NCBI GenBank assembly: GCA_032158125.1
Contig: JASKOT010000013.1
Location: forward strand, 372,001 to 436,000
Direction of reading: 5' to 3'
Source of the DNA: Papiliotrema nemorosa
Lineage: Eukaryota > Basidiomycota > Tremellomycetes > Tremellales > Rhynchogastremaceae
DNA length: 64,000 nt
The position numbers and the translations under genes were made by a program. The notes under the pieces were generated by a model that was not told where the DNA came from, did no database searches, and worked only from the letters and a program-made list of their open reading frames with translations. Shown here in pieces: positions 44,696 through 55,914 of the stretch (its first letter is position 1; every line of letters begins with the position of its first letter).

Positions 44696-45916
44696 CTAAG
44701 CAACAACGGTCCAGACTCGGACGAGGTTGTCGGAGAAACCAGCGAACAAGGTTTGTCCATCGGCGGACCAGGCGAGCGAGGTGCACTCTGGTTTTCGGGC
44801 GTTCTCACTTCCAATGTCGGTGAAGTCGGGCTCGAGGGTGTCGACGATAGACTTGGACTCGAGGTCGAAGATCTTGATCGAAGTAGCGGTAGCGGCACAG
44901 AGCCAGTATCGGTTGGGGGAGAAGACGAGGGCGTTGACAATGTCTCCGGCCTCGAGAGAGTAGAGGTGCTTGCCCTCGTTGAGGTCCCAGAGCATGGTGA
45001 TACCGTCCTTTCCACCGGAAGCGGCGAGGGATCCATCGGGAGAGACGGCGAGGGTGTTGATGTAACCAGTGTGACCGTAGTGGTTGGTCTTCAGCTTGCA
45101 CTTGTTGAGCTCCCAGACCTGTAGAGTCAGCGTCAATCCCCAAGCAGATATGACAAAAAAAAAGGTTTTGGTTTGAAAGGTCAGAGATCTTGGTGGAAAA
45201 ATTGTCTCATCGGGTCGCCCCTCTGAAGTAGCAAATATAAGATATAACATCATAATGATGGGGAATCGGGAGGAGGGATAGGCATTCTCGACTCACCTTG
45301 ACGACCTTGTCCCAACCAGCAGAGACAATGACGGGGATGACGGGGTTAGGGGAGAATCGGACGCACGAGACCCTGCATGTCAGAGCTTATCTTTGTGAAG
45401 GCAATGCGATGCTTACCACTCGGAGTGACCATCCTCAACAATGTTGAACTTGCATTCTCCAAGGGTGTTCCAGAGCTTGATCGATCGGTCTCGAGAAGCA
45501 GAAACGATTTGTCGGTTGTCGGCAGAGAAAGAGACCGACAAGACATCACCAGTGTGACCGACAAACTTTCGGGTGGTCAAACCAGTGTTCAAGTCCCACA
45601 GTCGGAGGGTCTTGTCCCACGAGGAAGAAAGAGCGAATTGACCGTCGGAAGAAATGGCAACGTCGGAAACAAAGTGGTTGTGTCCGTGCAAGATCTTCTT
45701 GGGGAATCCGAAAGAGTTGTCATCTCGCGACAATTGCCAGACAATGACAGTCTTGTCTATCCCACGTCAGTTTGATCCCCTTTTATAGCCTATCACCAAC
45801 TCACCCCGCGAAGCGGTCAAGATCATGTCCGGGTTCTCGGACGAGGTAGCGATGGCGGTGACCCATCCGGAGTGACCAGCGAGGGTTCCTTTGAACGCGA
45901 GAGCTTCTCCAGACAT
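44696..45916 (-). CDS. ASC1: RACK1/Asc1/Gib2 WD40 scaffold protein
   Basis: Four exons of a seven-bladed WD40 protein of about 315 residues. Blade landmarks are [95 protein letters not shown], and [14 protein letters not shown] at the end. RACK1 sits on the 40S head near the mRN A exit channel and links signalling to translation; in Cryptococcus the homologue Gib2 acts as a G-beta-like signalling protein. The last intron (45296..45119, 178 nt) is three times longer than the others and contains a U24 box C/D snoRNA. Confidence 0.95.
45176..45258 (-). ncRNA. snR24: U24/snR24 box C/D snoRNA in RACK1 intron
   Basis: Read on the minus strand inside the RACK1 intron: C box ATGATGT (45253..45247, same form as in human U24), guide ATATTTGCTACT, D'-like CAGA (45225..45222), C'-like CGATGAGA (45214..45207), guide CCACCAAGATCT, D box CTGA (45184..45181). 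The two guides are the hallmark U24 guides, complementary to adjacent stretches of large-subunit rRNA (AGAUCUUGGUGG and AGUAGCAAAUAU). In budding yeast snR24 lies in the intron of ASC1, the RACK1 orthologue, and directs 2'-O-methylation in 25S rRNA, so both sequence and host agree. The terminal stem is not obvious; ends are approximate. Confidence 0.9.
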
Positions 45917-46521
45917 TTTGATGATTTATGTAGAGTAGAGGTAGAGAGAAGGAAGATCCAGAAGGGTGAGGATGGGCCCAGTGTTGGGTGGACCATTTCG
46001 ACGCATTGTGGGGGTGAGGCGGGGTAACGAGGTGTTGAAAAAATCTACGCAGGGGAAATTTCGCATTTGCTGTCGCCACATTTGACTTGCGGGCAGGCAC
46101 CGACTGTATATCGCCGAAACGCCGCACACCCATTGATTATCATTTCTCATGTGGTGCAGGCGAGCTTGGATGGGTTTAACGATCGATGTGCTTTATCGCT
46201 GATCACGCATGAACACCGTTTCCGGCTTCGAAACGCTCAACTGACGGGCGCGATACTGACATGGCCTGCAAGCAAGAACGCAATTCATCTGATACGCGTG
46301 CCGGACGAAGCACGTTTTGGGTTTGCGGCCTGACTGTTTACTATGAGTTTGCTCTATCGTGGGCGGCATTGGATGCAGCAAGTGACCATGGAGGGTGGAA
46401 GTGGCCAGAACATCCCAATTGCCCCGCAGAGCTGACTCGTCCATGCATCCTTCATCTCATGTCATCATCATTCACTATCGTATGCGACTCGTCCTATCTA
46501 TCCAGCCGTTACGGCCCTCGA
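45917..46521. other. intergenic, RACK1 promoter and 3' flank of paralog A
   Basis: About 600 bp upstream of RACK1. It must contain its promoter. Open frames on both strands show no domain. Confidence 0.45.
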
Positions 46522-47452
46522 CTATTCGGCAGGTGTGGAAGACATCTCCATCTCCTTCAACTTACTCTCATGCAGTCTCCTCGACTGTTGATCTGACGGA
46601 AACATCAGGTCGATGCGAGTTCCCCTCGCACCGAAACTGTCGGCCGAGTGGTCATCCGGGTCATAGACGAGGGTACCCTTTTCAGATGCCAGAAGGTATG
46701 TGGCGAGCTTGCCAGTCTTCTCGTCGACCGAAATCTGAGGTCGAGGCTCCTCGTGAGATCGTTGTGCACGTGTCAAGATCTGACCGTAGACAGAGAACTC
46801 CAGTAGCACACCCAACTTTAGGTGTTCTATCGACTCGTCTGTCCAGTCGGCAAGCAGGTCCTCTCGGCTGTATTCTCCCATGGCTTCGAGCCCCTGGATC
46901 AGCCCATCGGCCGAGCGAGAGATGCTTTTCGCCTCATCGCGAAACATGGAAGAACCTTGACTGTACCGCGTCTCCCAGCAGAACGCTTCGGTCATTGGGA
47001 TGGATGCCTCTGCCACCTTCAATTCTTTCTGCCAGTACACGTCCCAGGAGATGCCGGTCGATCCGTGGGATGAGTCCTCAGCTGTCACGCTATCGTCTCC
47101 CTTAGTCTTCTGATTGTCCTGTATCGCTTCAGCCTGCGTGTCCGGCTTTATTGTCGAAACGCTCTCCTCACTGGATCGAGAAGGAAGCGTCGGAAGCGCT
47201 GCCCTTGTAAAATCCGATGCCGAGGTCGTAGCCAGCAAATCTAGAGCAGTTTCTGAATCGGCGGCATGGGGCTTGAAAAGGCTTCGCAGATTCCGCGCAC
47301 TGAGAGCTCTGAGTTTGTTGAGAGTTTTGCCGGGGCTGCCTGATGTAGTGCCGAGTGGGGGAGCCTCGTCGGGTGCCGGAGACTTATCTGCAGTTTGTCA
47401 GCCCTCATCGTGCCGTTTCACTCCTTAGCCATTTACCGGAATCATGCATCAT
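46522..47452 (-). CDS. unknown protein, paralog A of a local pair
   Basis: Predicted exons 47452..47437 (16 nt) and 47387..46522, with a 49-nt intron (GTAAAT donor, GCTGAC branch), give 293 residues. A Ser/Pro-rich N-terminal third includes a basic helix-like stretch (LNKLRALSARNLRSLFKPH). The C-terminal part aligns with the gene at 48566-49511: CWETRYSQGSSMF against CWLKRYISGSFMF, LGVLLEFSVYGQILTRAQR against TGLALERCIYGENLTVSQR, and IDLMFPSDQQSRRLH against LHFMFPTQQESERIH. No known family is recognised and no signal peptide or membrane segment is seen. Nearly equal length and exon layout support both models. Confidence 0.6.
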
Positions 47453-48565
47453 CGATGCCTGTATCGATTAACACCTCGTGATTGACAATCTGGAATGACT
47501 ATTCTATAAGTCAACCAGTATAGTATGACAATAGACAGCTCGAATGGCCATTCTGGCGATATGAGCTGTTCGATAGGAGCGCAGGTAAAAAGGTAGGGAT
47601 AGCAGTGAGACAGAGATTGAACCCCTAAGCGCAATCACATAGTGGTCCTTTCCGTCATGACAGACTTACAACTTGCGCAGGTCTCATGATCAACCCAACG
47701 AAGTCGGCTACATAAATTACCAAGTCAATTTGTTTGTATACAATCTTGTCCATAAATCCTTCTCTAGTACATGCATCTATTTGTCTTTTCTAATTCTTGC
47801 CATGGTCGATCAGAGTCTAAACGAATACATTGGCTTGACACTTTCATGCGCCCCCAATCAGTCATATGCCCAGCTTCCTGGACCTACAGTGCGTCGCAAA
47901 TGTTAGACTGCGTGCGCCAGACGCCTTCTTACTTGTCTTGGACGCAGCTGGGGGCTCTGGATGTCACTGAACCAGCCCTAGTACCCAGAAGGCGGAACAG
48001 CTGCACAGAAAGACATTGCTTTGCCGAGAGTCTGTTGAAGCCCGCCCAGTTCAGCTGGTGCAAGCTCACCCACGCCGCCAAAATAACAACTGACCCAGAA
48101 GCAGCGTGTTGTTTCGTCTCCCCCTTTTCCTGCGAAATCGGATCATGCAACAGTCTTGCGACATGGGCTCATTCAGTCTAATGTGGTTGATCGATCGCGC
48201 ACACCTTGTGAGCATAAATTTACCTACCATATGAGCCTCCTCATCCCTCATCCCCAGTTGTCGTGCGTGAAGTACTTGTACAGTATCGCGTGTCCTCTCG
48301 CCACACTCAAAGATACATAGTCCTATCCCAAGCACTGACCTCGCTGCTCCTGAACATCGGTCAAGCCCCTTGGCCCAAACCTCTCGTTGCGGTGTGGATT
48401 AGAAAGCTGGGTACGGCAAACCATGGAAGCCGCTCTCGATGTATAGCTTGTGCATATGTGCTAATGACCTCGATCTTTTCACTTTCACCAAGTCACGCCG
48501 ATCCGCCATTGTCCGTCCTTGGACCTCCACTGGTGATGTACTCCCTATCGCTCTGACGCCTGTCC
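47453..48565. other. 1.1-kb gap between the paralogs
   Basis: Searched for a third paralog on both strands; none seen. Contains the promoter of paralog A and the 3' flank of paralog B. Overlapping short frames show no domain. Confidence 0.45.
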
Positions 48566-49511
48566 TCATGCTCTCTTGGCAGTGACCTCCGCATGGATCC
48601 TCTCGGACTCTTGCTGAGTAGGAAACATGAAATGCAGCCACTCTCGTCGAGTTTTCACGCTATTTGAGCCGGTCGAAGATTCGGGCAAATTAAAGTCTTT
48701 CGTAGCTATCCCATCGATCCTAGTGAAGCTGGGGTTGAGGCGATGTTTGAGAACAGGAGGTCTCGCCGTGAGAAACTGTCTCTGAGATACCGTCAGGTTC
48801 TCACCGTAGATGCAGCGTTCTAGAGCGAGTCCTGTCTTCAATCCATCTGGAAAAGTCCCATCTTCTCCTTGAAGCATGCGAGAAGTTGGCATGCTCTCAA
48901 TCTCTCTGATGGCGGACAGAACTGACGAGGCCGGGGCTTCTTCTCTCAATATCGCTTCCCCTTCTGCCTCGAACATGAAACTGCCGGAAATGTATCTCTT
49001 CAACCAGCAATCTTGCTCTGAAAGGGGCACAGACCGCTCGATTGCACGCAGTCGACTGTTTAATCCCGGTGTGAGGTGTGTCTCAATACTTGTAGCGGCT
49101 GGCCGGAGGGTATCAGTCGAGACTCTTGAGGTATCTGGCTCTGGTGGCGCCAGACTCCCTGACGTTGTGGGTTCCCATTGCTCACTTTCTATCGTCGACG
49201 AGGCTCGGTCGGGGAGATCGACAGAGCCATGAGCCACAACGGGGATCGGAGGCGCATTATTAGTATCTCGATTCGATCTCAGACTAAATGTCTGGCTGGC
49301 TTTTCTTCCCAGACTTTTCATCATCCTCATTATGGGCGAGTCTGGAGCACGCGTCGTGGTTGGTGAATAGGCATCCCCAGAACTTTCGGGAGTGCAAGGC
49401 CTATCTGTAGCGTCTTCTATGCGTCAACACCTCACATGAGAGACTGCTAAAGCAAACACACTCACCAGGATCACTCCCAGAAGAAGAAGTGGATCTTGAA
49501 AGAGGACTCAT
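48566..49511 (-). CDS. unknown protein, paralog B of a local pair
   Basis: Predicted exons 49511..49466 (46 nt) and 49404..48566, with a 61-nt intron (GTGAGT donor), give 294 residues, one more than paralog A. The N-terminus is Ser/Thr/Pro-rich with a basic stretch (MRMMKSLGRKASQTFSLRSN) matching that of A. The C-terminal domain shares with A the SVPLSEQDCWLKRY region, the YG-x2-LT-x2-QR block and the MFPTQQESERIH end. An alternative start at 49688 would add 59 residues, but the 49511 start gives equal lengths and similar exon 1 ends for both copies. Function is unknown; a tandem duplication with strong divergence is inferred. Confidence 0.6.
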
Positions 49512-50745
49512 CACAGATGCCAAGTTGCGTTTACACCGACCGAAAGCTGATTTGAAGGGCTGAGTGTAGGGTCGCAATCGAGGAAGAGGTAAAACAAGCA
49601 GAGACCTGTCCCCTAGAATGCAAGTCATGTAGCATCCGAGCTCAAAGCGGTCTTCTAAAAGCATCAGCAATCGCTCCATGTTTTCCATCTCAGCTATCTC
49701 TCACAATGCTCGCGGAGTCTAATGAGGCTGACATTCGCTTCGATCCTGAACGTCCAGCCTTTGATGATGAGCGAGCTCTTCCCGTTGAAACGCTCAGCTC
49801 AGCCCATATATCGTAAACAGCTCGCATTCTCGAGCGGCATCCTTTGTACACTAGAGTCTTGATAGCAGAGAATATCCACGATCACCGATATCGCCGAATA
49901 TCTCCAGCTCATGACCTCCTTGTATCATGTTCCAAGAGACAAAAGTGCCGCTTTTCGTGCACCGCAACCTGTCTTTATGCAGCGGGCTCACATTTTACGT
50001 GATGCAGTGCTGGAATACAATACATATCGAGGTTCTGACATTCCAGTTGTTACGTGGTCAGTATGGATCCATGTTCTCGTCTGCACGTCCGGCGCCCGGC
50101 AAATTGTCCTCTTAGATTTATGCCATGTCCCTGTTTCGCACACTTGAGTGATTCTTGGGGAAAACATCAAACTTGGCAGCCCTTGGGCTCTGCGAATGAC
50201 TATCCATCACCGAATGAGCTCGTCTCGTTTGCCACTCGACAGTGGCGGGTTGGCCGACGTGTGCATCTCCTGGAGCGATTGACGAGCTGTACTTTGCCGT
50301 GTGTTGCTCTTCTCTTTAGTGGGCCAAATTGCCAAATTGATCCGCTGCTCACCTGCCAGGTTAGGCGTATTTTGGGGGGAAACCCAGATCCGTGCCACAT
50401 TTGCGACATTGTCGAGAGACCCGTCCCATTCGCTTCACCCCTGATATGCTCGTGCTGAGCTAGATGACTTTTCACATATACACCTCTACCTGTACATTTA
50501 ATTTTGACCATTTTGAGGTCAAGACGATCGATCTAACTGTGAGCGCACAGAACGATGACCCCAAAGCCCCATCAAGAATGATGTTTGTTCATTCCCGATT
50601 CCACCACACCACTGCATATCGCGTAGTTATCGTTATACCAAATAGGCATTACATCGTTATGGATCACTAACCGCCCCATGTGACCTACCAATAGCGCATT
50701 TCAAAGTCAATCCCTGGTGGAAAACGTCCAATATCGCCACGTCCA
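49512..50745. other. 1.2-kb gene-poor stretch
   Basis: Promoter of paralog B and 3' flank of the acidic-protein gene. Opposed frames at 50054..50458 (+) and 50200..50511 (-) overlap each other and have no domain or good start context. No repeats seen. Confidence 0.4.
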
Positions 50746-51372
50746 TCAAGAGTTCTCCCCTTCAGTCAATCGTAAATCCCAAACTCCTCCACGCCTGTGC
50801 TTAGCTAGAGCAGTGCTAGATCCAGCTCTGGCACGGAGTCTACTTGATCCCTCACTTGGCAGCGCATCCGTTCGGTAGAACGATTCGGCGTCTTGATCAG
50901 TGATTGAATACCGTTTTCCTCCTGCTTCGGCCTCCTGTGTGGCATCGTCAGAACGATCATCTTCGATATCCGTCACATCTTCCTCAGATACTCCGTCCCT
51001 GTGGTGAGTGTCTGAGGTGCCATGGGCTGAGATATTCGAGTCTTCTTCCCCCTCGAACTCAGTCTCGACTGCTTCATCTGCCTCATGCGGGTCTTCACGT
51101 TTGGTCGATGCGATGGCGCCCAAGCGCTGAGTCGATGTACCATACTTGCCCGTATCGACACCTGAGCCGCCTCCACTACTCTGATCAACACGCGACGACC
51201 AGTCTGCCACCTCGGCATTCCGTTTCTTCCGCGCCTTGCGAACTAGCTTAGCAGCGTTAGAGTTTTCCTCTGCGAAAGATCTCAGTACATGATTCCTGGC
51301 ATCCTCTTCATCTGATGTATCCCCAGGATGAGTGTGGATGCTAAAGCGGTTCTTCTGGTTTGGGCGGGGCAT
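50746..51372 (-). CDS. acidic hydrophilic protein, unknown
   Basis: Single exon, 208 residues, start MPRPNQKNRFSIHTHPGDTS. It has an early acidic DEEDARNHVLRSFAEEN segment, a basic cluster (KLVRKARKKRNAEVADW), a long Glu/Asp-rich middle (EFEGEEDSNIS, EEDVTDIEDDRSDD) and a basic end with AKHRRGGVWDLRLTEGE. No family is recognised; composition suggests a nuclear, disordered protein. The in-frame length with biased composition and the lack of in-frame stops support it as coding. Confidence 0.55.
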   Translation of the reverse strand: MPRPNQKNRFSIHTHPGDTSDEEDARNHVLRSFAEENSNAAKLVRKARKKRNAEVADWSSRVDQSSGGGSGVDTGKYGTSTQRLGAIASTKREDPHEADEAVETEFEGEEDSNISAHGTSDTHHRDGVSEEDVTDIEDDRSDDATQEAEAGGKRYSITDQDAESFYRTDALPSEGSSRLRARAGSSTALAKHRRGGVWDLRLTEGENS

Positions 51373-52297
51373 ATCGTACAGACGTTTGTATCACTTTCAG
51401 AGATTTCTCAAAGTCGGACAAGGGGTAAGCGGACGGCGACTGAGTATGTTCCAAGAAATCAACACTTGTCGAGTATTGGCAGATGTGACTCAAGCTGTGG
51501 GAGGCTAGCACCCGACTTATGGAGTGTCGCATGTACCGTCATATCACTAATTTTCTCACAGGCGTCGCACCTGCCCCACAAAGGCCGTTGAGCTGCTAAA
51601 TTCCGCTCCAAAGGAGGGGTAAGTATGAGACGCGATCTTACCTCTTGACTCTCCGACATTCCCACCGACATGTCACTGCGAATCGTCTGGATCCGCTATG
51701 AGGACCTCCTATCACATGGATCCTGCAGTGGTCAGCAGTGGTCAGAGTCCGATATGCGAGGGCTAATGTTCATGACAGCTGCGATCCTATTAGAGTCCCG
51801 ATGTGACAGCGTCAATGCTGATTGAGGCAGAACCGTCCTGCAGCAGCAGTCACCTCATACTGTATTCCTACTCCGCTGACGCGATTCGATCGACCGGAAG
51901 GTACTGTGACGGTATGGCCGGGCTCCGGCATGCATTTGACCGAATATCAAAATGTCATATGTGTACTATACATTTGTGTGCAGTTCCCTGCAGTACACAC
52001 TCACAACCGCTCAATCTAGATTGACTTCGTGCAACATCGTATATCGTTCTCATTTTCGTGTCCTCGTCAGTCGTCATTACACATGAAGGCTTGGGAGAGC
52101 AAAATCCACTCCAACTGACGCAAGCGCAATCTCTTTCGCCTACATGTTCTAGCGTTGATTTCGTATAAGTGTCGTTATTGTCGATGATAGTGACTTGCAT
52201 TCCGCCGTGTCACTGCCGGTCGGCCGGTGTTGGAAGTACTGGACCTGGAATCGCCTCCGTATTTCGGCCTCGCTGTGCATCTACGAGTCAGCCCACC
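51373..52297. other. intergenic
   Basis: Between two minus-strand genes. It includes a short 10-bp direct repeat (CAGTGGTCAG twice, about 51728..51747). No gene seen. Confidence 0.45.
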
Positions 52298-55234
52298 TCA
52301 TTTGATGGGTTCGGTGTTCTCACTGGGAGGAGCGGCTCCAGCTAGGTTCATCGTCCTCGCAGGAAGTGGCGCAATCACGCGAGGGAATCCAGGTCGGGCC
52401 ACAAAGGCTCCGAATGGATTATGAGCCCACACTGGACCGGGTACCGGCTCAGGAGGATTTCTCGCCTGTATCATACCGCCCAAATACTGTCGCCACATAG
52501 GAACTCCGTCTGGACCTCGTTCTTGAACAGTGCCAGGATTTGCTCGAGCTAGGACAGGCAAGGCGTCAGGTTGAGCGACATAATTAAGTGGTGGACCGAA
52601 AGCAGCGGCGAGGGGTCTTGCGGCCGGTATGGGCACCCTTTGCCTATGTCCCGGCAGTGAATTTGCTGGGACTGGCGGTGCTTCGACGTTGAGGTCTTCC
52701 TCTGCCAGCTGGATGCCCTCTTCTGTAGCCCTCTTGACAGCCTCTGCTCTCGCCTCATCCCGGGCTCTGACCACCTGAAGTGTTAGCCGTATGTGGGTGT
52801 ACGATGCAGGCGGTCTCGGACTCACAGCTTCTTGATCCTTTTGCTCCTGTTGATTCTCCCAGAGCCTACAGCGTCCCACATTGCTGCTAGAGGCGGCCTG
52901 CCCGGGAACTGAAGCGTCAGTGTCTAGTCTGTGATTCCTATTCTTTGTGGGGCGAGGAGTCAGAGTGAGATGAGACGCACGTTGGTCGAAATGGCCGTAC
53001 CTGACATGAGCTGAATGCAGCCACGAGAAGGGCAAAGACTGACGGGTGTTTGACGTCCAGCATCTTCTGGCAGACATAACATGACAATGTCCGGCATCCA
53101 GAGCACTGTGATTCAGCATTGCCCGCAGCGTTTGCCGCGCAGCTCACCGTAATCTTGTTACAGCCAGACTCTTTCATATAGGACTTGCTGCACTTTGGAC
53201 ACCGGCGAATCAATGCGTCCGACATGGCATCCTCGATTGCATGACGCTGGTCGAGATTGCGATCCGCCTCCATTTCTACGAAGTCAGCCTGATCCATCAT
53301 GAGTTTGCTCAAAAATTACCTTCACATGACTTCGGAAGGTGCTCCTGCTCATCAGTATTCGCGAGAAAGAAACATCTGGGCTTACCTTGCGCCTGCACTT
53401 TCGACAAGATATCTGCTTACAGCCTACGTGCTGGCAGACAAATAGCTTCTCATCGGGATTGTCAATGACCACAGCATAGTCACACGTCGGACACGTTTCC
53501 AGCCCTTCGATATTTGCCGTCGCAAGCTCGGAGGCGAGCTTAAGTCGATGATACAGATCGAACGATTTCGCCGATAGAAGCCGAGAAAGCTCTATCTCGG
53601 GGAACGGCGCCGGACATCCCGATCCGTCCATGCATGTAATGTTCTCCTGGTCAGCTTCAAAAGATCTAAACTCACAGTCGTCTGATCCCCCAATTTGATC
53701 TCGGCATGACGAGTGCAGCATTCGCGACAGAACAAGTGCCCCTCGTCACACTGGAACATGTCCTCCTAATCGGATGAGCTGGAGAGCCTAAAAAATGGCA
53801 AACAGCTTACCATCAGCACTTCTCCAAAACAGCAGCCGCATTCAAACCCGTTTCCCGCAGCCAGCTCCGCCATTCGCATTGCGTCTTTCACTACTTGCTG
53901 TTCGCGTTCCCGTGTGTCAGTATCTATACTCTGTCAGTATCACTCGGATTGACACTGCACGTAGAAACTCACCCAGCTTGGCTTCCAGGAATGCATGCTC
54001 CCGCTCCCATTCTGTGTTTCCGTCAGGGAATCCTTCATGATCGCCATTGACATGCATCCCAGCAGTCCCGAGAGCAGCCGGTATCCCGACACCTTTTCCC
54101 TTCCAGCTGGCCAAGACACCTTTGACCTGCCGAGGTCGTTTCAGCGGGGTATAGGGCTTTTCAGCTCGCGCAAGGTGTTCAGAGAGCACCGTGTAGGTAG
54201 GGTAGTAGAGCGAGCCGGACTGGATGAACATGACTTGAACACTGCACATCAGCTGGAGCCTTAATCTCCCTGGGCACAGCTCACTGAGTGGCAGGCATTG
54301 TAGAGAATAGTTCCTGCAGAGCTGCGAGGGACTTGTCAGCGTACTCTTGTCCACGTCGAAATTCGCTCCTGTATTCTCTCTTGGCGTAATCGACCTTGGG
54401 GGTGTCTACTTTGGCTACCGCTTTTCTCTCGCTCGCCTTGGGGTATCCTTCCGGTAGCTCGAGGGCCTCTTGTACTAGCGCACCGGCATGTCCACCTCTC
54501 AGTCCCAGTGCGTGTTTTTCTTCCAGATGGGCGAGAGCCCAGTCAACGTCGATGTCAGGGAGTATGTCGAGTATTTGAGGAAGATGATGCGCGGCTACAA
54601 AGGGGAGTGGCCCGCCAGTGGAGGTTCCAGCCGTGGCCTGTTCGTCCCTTTCCCCGTCGAAAGCCGTACCCATAGGAGTTCCCCGATGGGAGCTTGCCGC
54701 AGGTGGTGCAGAAAGGTTGTCCCATCGAGCCGCTGCTCGTGCTATCTCGGCCTCAAAGGCGGGATCATCGGCCAGAGCAACGGCTGCAGGTGTGGGTGGT
54801 CTCTCAACCGAAGTAGGATTGCCGACTTCACTGTGCGGGTCATTCGGCAGATGGGCGAAGAGCGGCAGATCGTTATGGGGTAGGTCAGAAGGTCCTACGG
54901 TTCCAATATCCCTTGGAGGTTTAATCGGCTCTCGTGTTCTCAGAGGCAGGGATGGCGGCATAGCCTCATCATCCAGAAAAATGGTCTCTCCCTCGTGACG
55001 CTTCTTCTTCCTAACATCTTCTCTGTCCTTCTCCGCCTTCACTTTCCTTCTCCGCCGACGTGGGACAGTCTCGTCCTCCGAGTCGTCTACGATGACCGGA
55101 GCATGTTCGTTGGTGATCTTCCGCATATGTGGAGGGGCATCTTCAAGCATCTCAAAGGTCTCCGAGTCCTCCTCTTCCGAGTCGAAGACTCGAGCTTTGC
55201 GTTTGCCGGTTTTGACGCTGCGTTTTGATGGCAT
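52298..55234 (-). CDS. RING-between-RING (RBR) E3 ubiquitin ligase, RNF216-like
   Basis: About a dozen exons (first 55234..54285, 54241..53973, 53923..53811, 53765..53676). The first 400 residues are charged with basic clusters (PRRRRRKVKAEKD) and a helical part. RING1 is FECGCCFGEV and EDMFQCDEGHLFCRECC; the IBR follows ITCMDGSGCPAPFPEIEL as LETCPTCDYAVVID and VGCKQISCRKCRRK; then HLPKSCEEMEADRNLDQRHA. RING2 is IRRCPKCSKSYMKESGCNKI then CSGCRTLSCYVC, with the catalytic Cys in SGCNK, and HPYGHFDQ after it. The order and the HLPKSCEE/RHAIEDAM blocks match RNF216/TRIAD3. RBR ligases form a ubiquitin-thioester on RING2 Cys. A C-terminal 190-residue Pro/Ala-rich arm is unrelated to known domains. 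One intron between RING1 and IBR is only 29 or 32 nt. Confidence 0.85.
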
Positions 55235-55914
55235 GATGAGACGTTTGACTTGAACTGTTGATATGTTACGGAGAGGGCGCAAAGAGTGTGCACAGTGTCG
55301 ATGAACAGAAAATGTGGAAAGAAGTGAGGGGATTCCTCCGTTTTTCGGGACAACAAGCTGCACCAACGCGCACAGACCCTGCCTCTCAGAGCCCATCAAC
55401 CAACACTGGCATCATATAGGTGTCGGCCTTGTTTCACGCCGTATGTGAAAGTGAGCCTGTCGGAATTCTTGAGCGCGACTGAGGGATTTCTCGTCTGTTG
55501 TGATGTGTCTCGCCAGCCACGCCTCGAGACAATACTGATGGTGGTCACCAGCAAGTACAGTCAAGATGAGGTGGACGGTGAATCACCTCGGGAACGCTGA
55601 AACACCGGCGGACATCGCCGAAGGTAAACAATCGCTTGCCACGTGGGATCATTGGTTCTCTCGGATCCGAAAGAGAGGGGGTGGGGGGGGGGGGGGGGGG
55701 GGGGACGCTTGCGCGTGGTGGATGTTGGAGATGATGATGCGCGAGCGTTAGAAGCCTGCTATACCATCCCCATCCCACAACTGCATCGAGAATCCCCAGG
55801 ACCATTCAGTCACTCCCAAAGTCGATCGACCAGACAGTGCTTCTCTTCGATTGCTTCTCCTCTTTCGACATTCTCCGTATTCACCTTCGCTGAACCTCTC
55901 AATATCCTTTCAAC
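55235..55914. promoter_or_regulatory. divergent promoter, RBR ligase / proteasome alpha 5
   Basis: 680 bp between divergent start codons. It contains a 22-bp G homopolymer (55683..55704) and a CACGTG E-box near 55640. No gene seen. Confidence 0.5.
55683..55704. repeat. poly-G homopolymer, 22 bp
   Basis: Twenty-two G in a row on the plus strand, preceded by five more G and one T (55677..55682). It lies about 210 bp before the proteasome alpha 5 ATG and 450 bp before the RBR ATG. The exact length may be a sequencing or assembly estimate. Confidence 0.8.

Noticed and set aside
50054..50511. Overlapping opposed frames of 134 and 103 codons
   Set aside because: Neither has a domain, biased composition or splice structure; treated as chance in a gene-poor gap.
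53024..53084. Suspected frameshift between RING2 and the YGHFDQ block of the RBR ligase
   Set aside because: Resolved by a 43-nt GTCAGT...TGTCAG intron that joins HP to YGHFDQ in phase.
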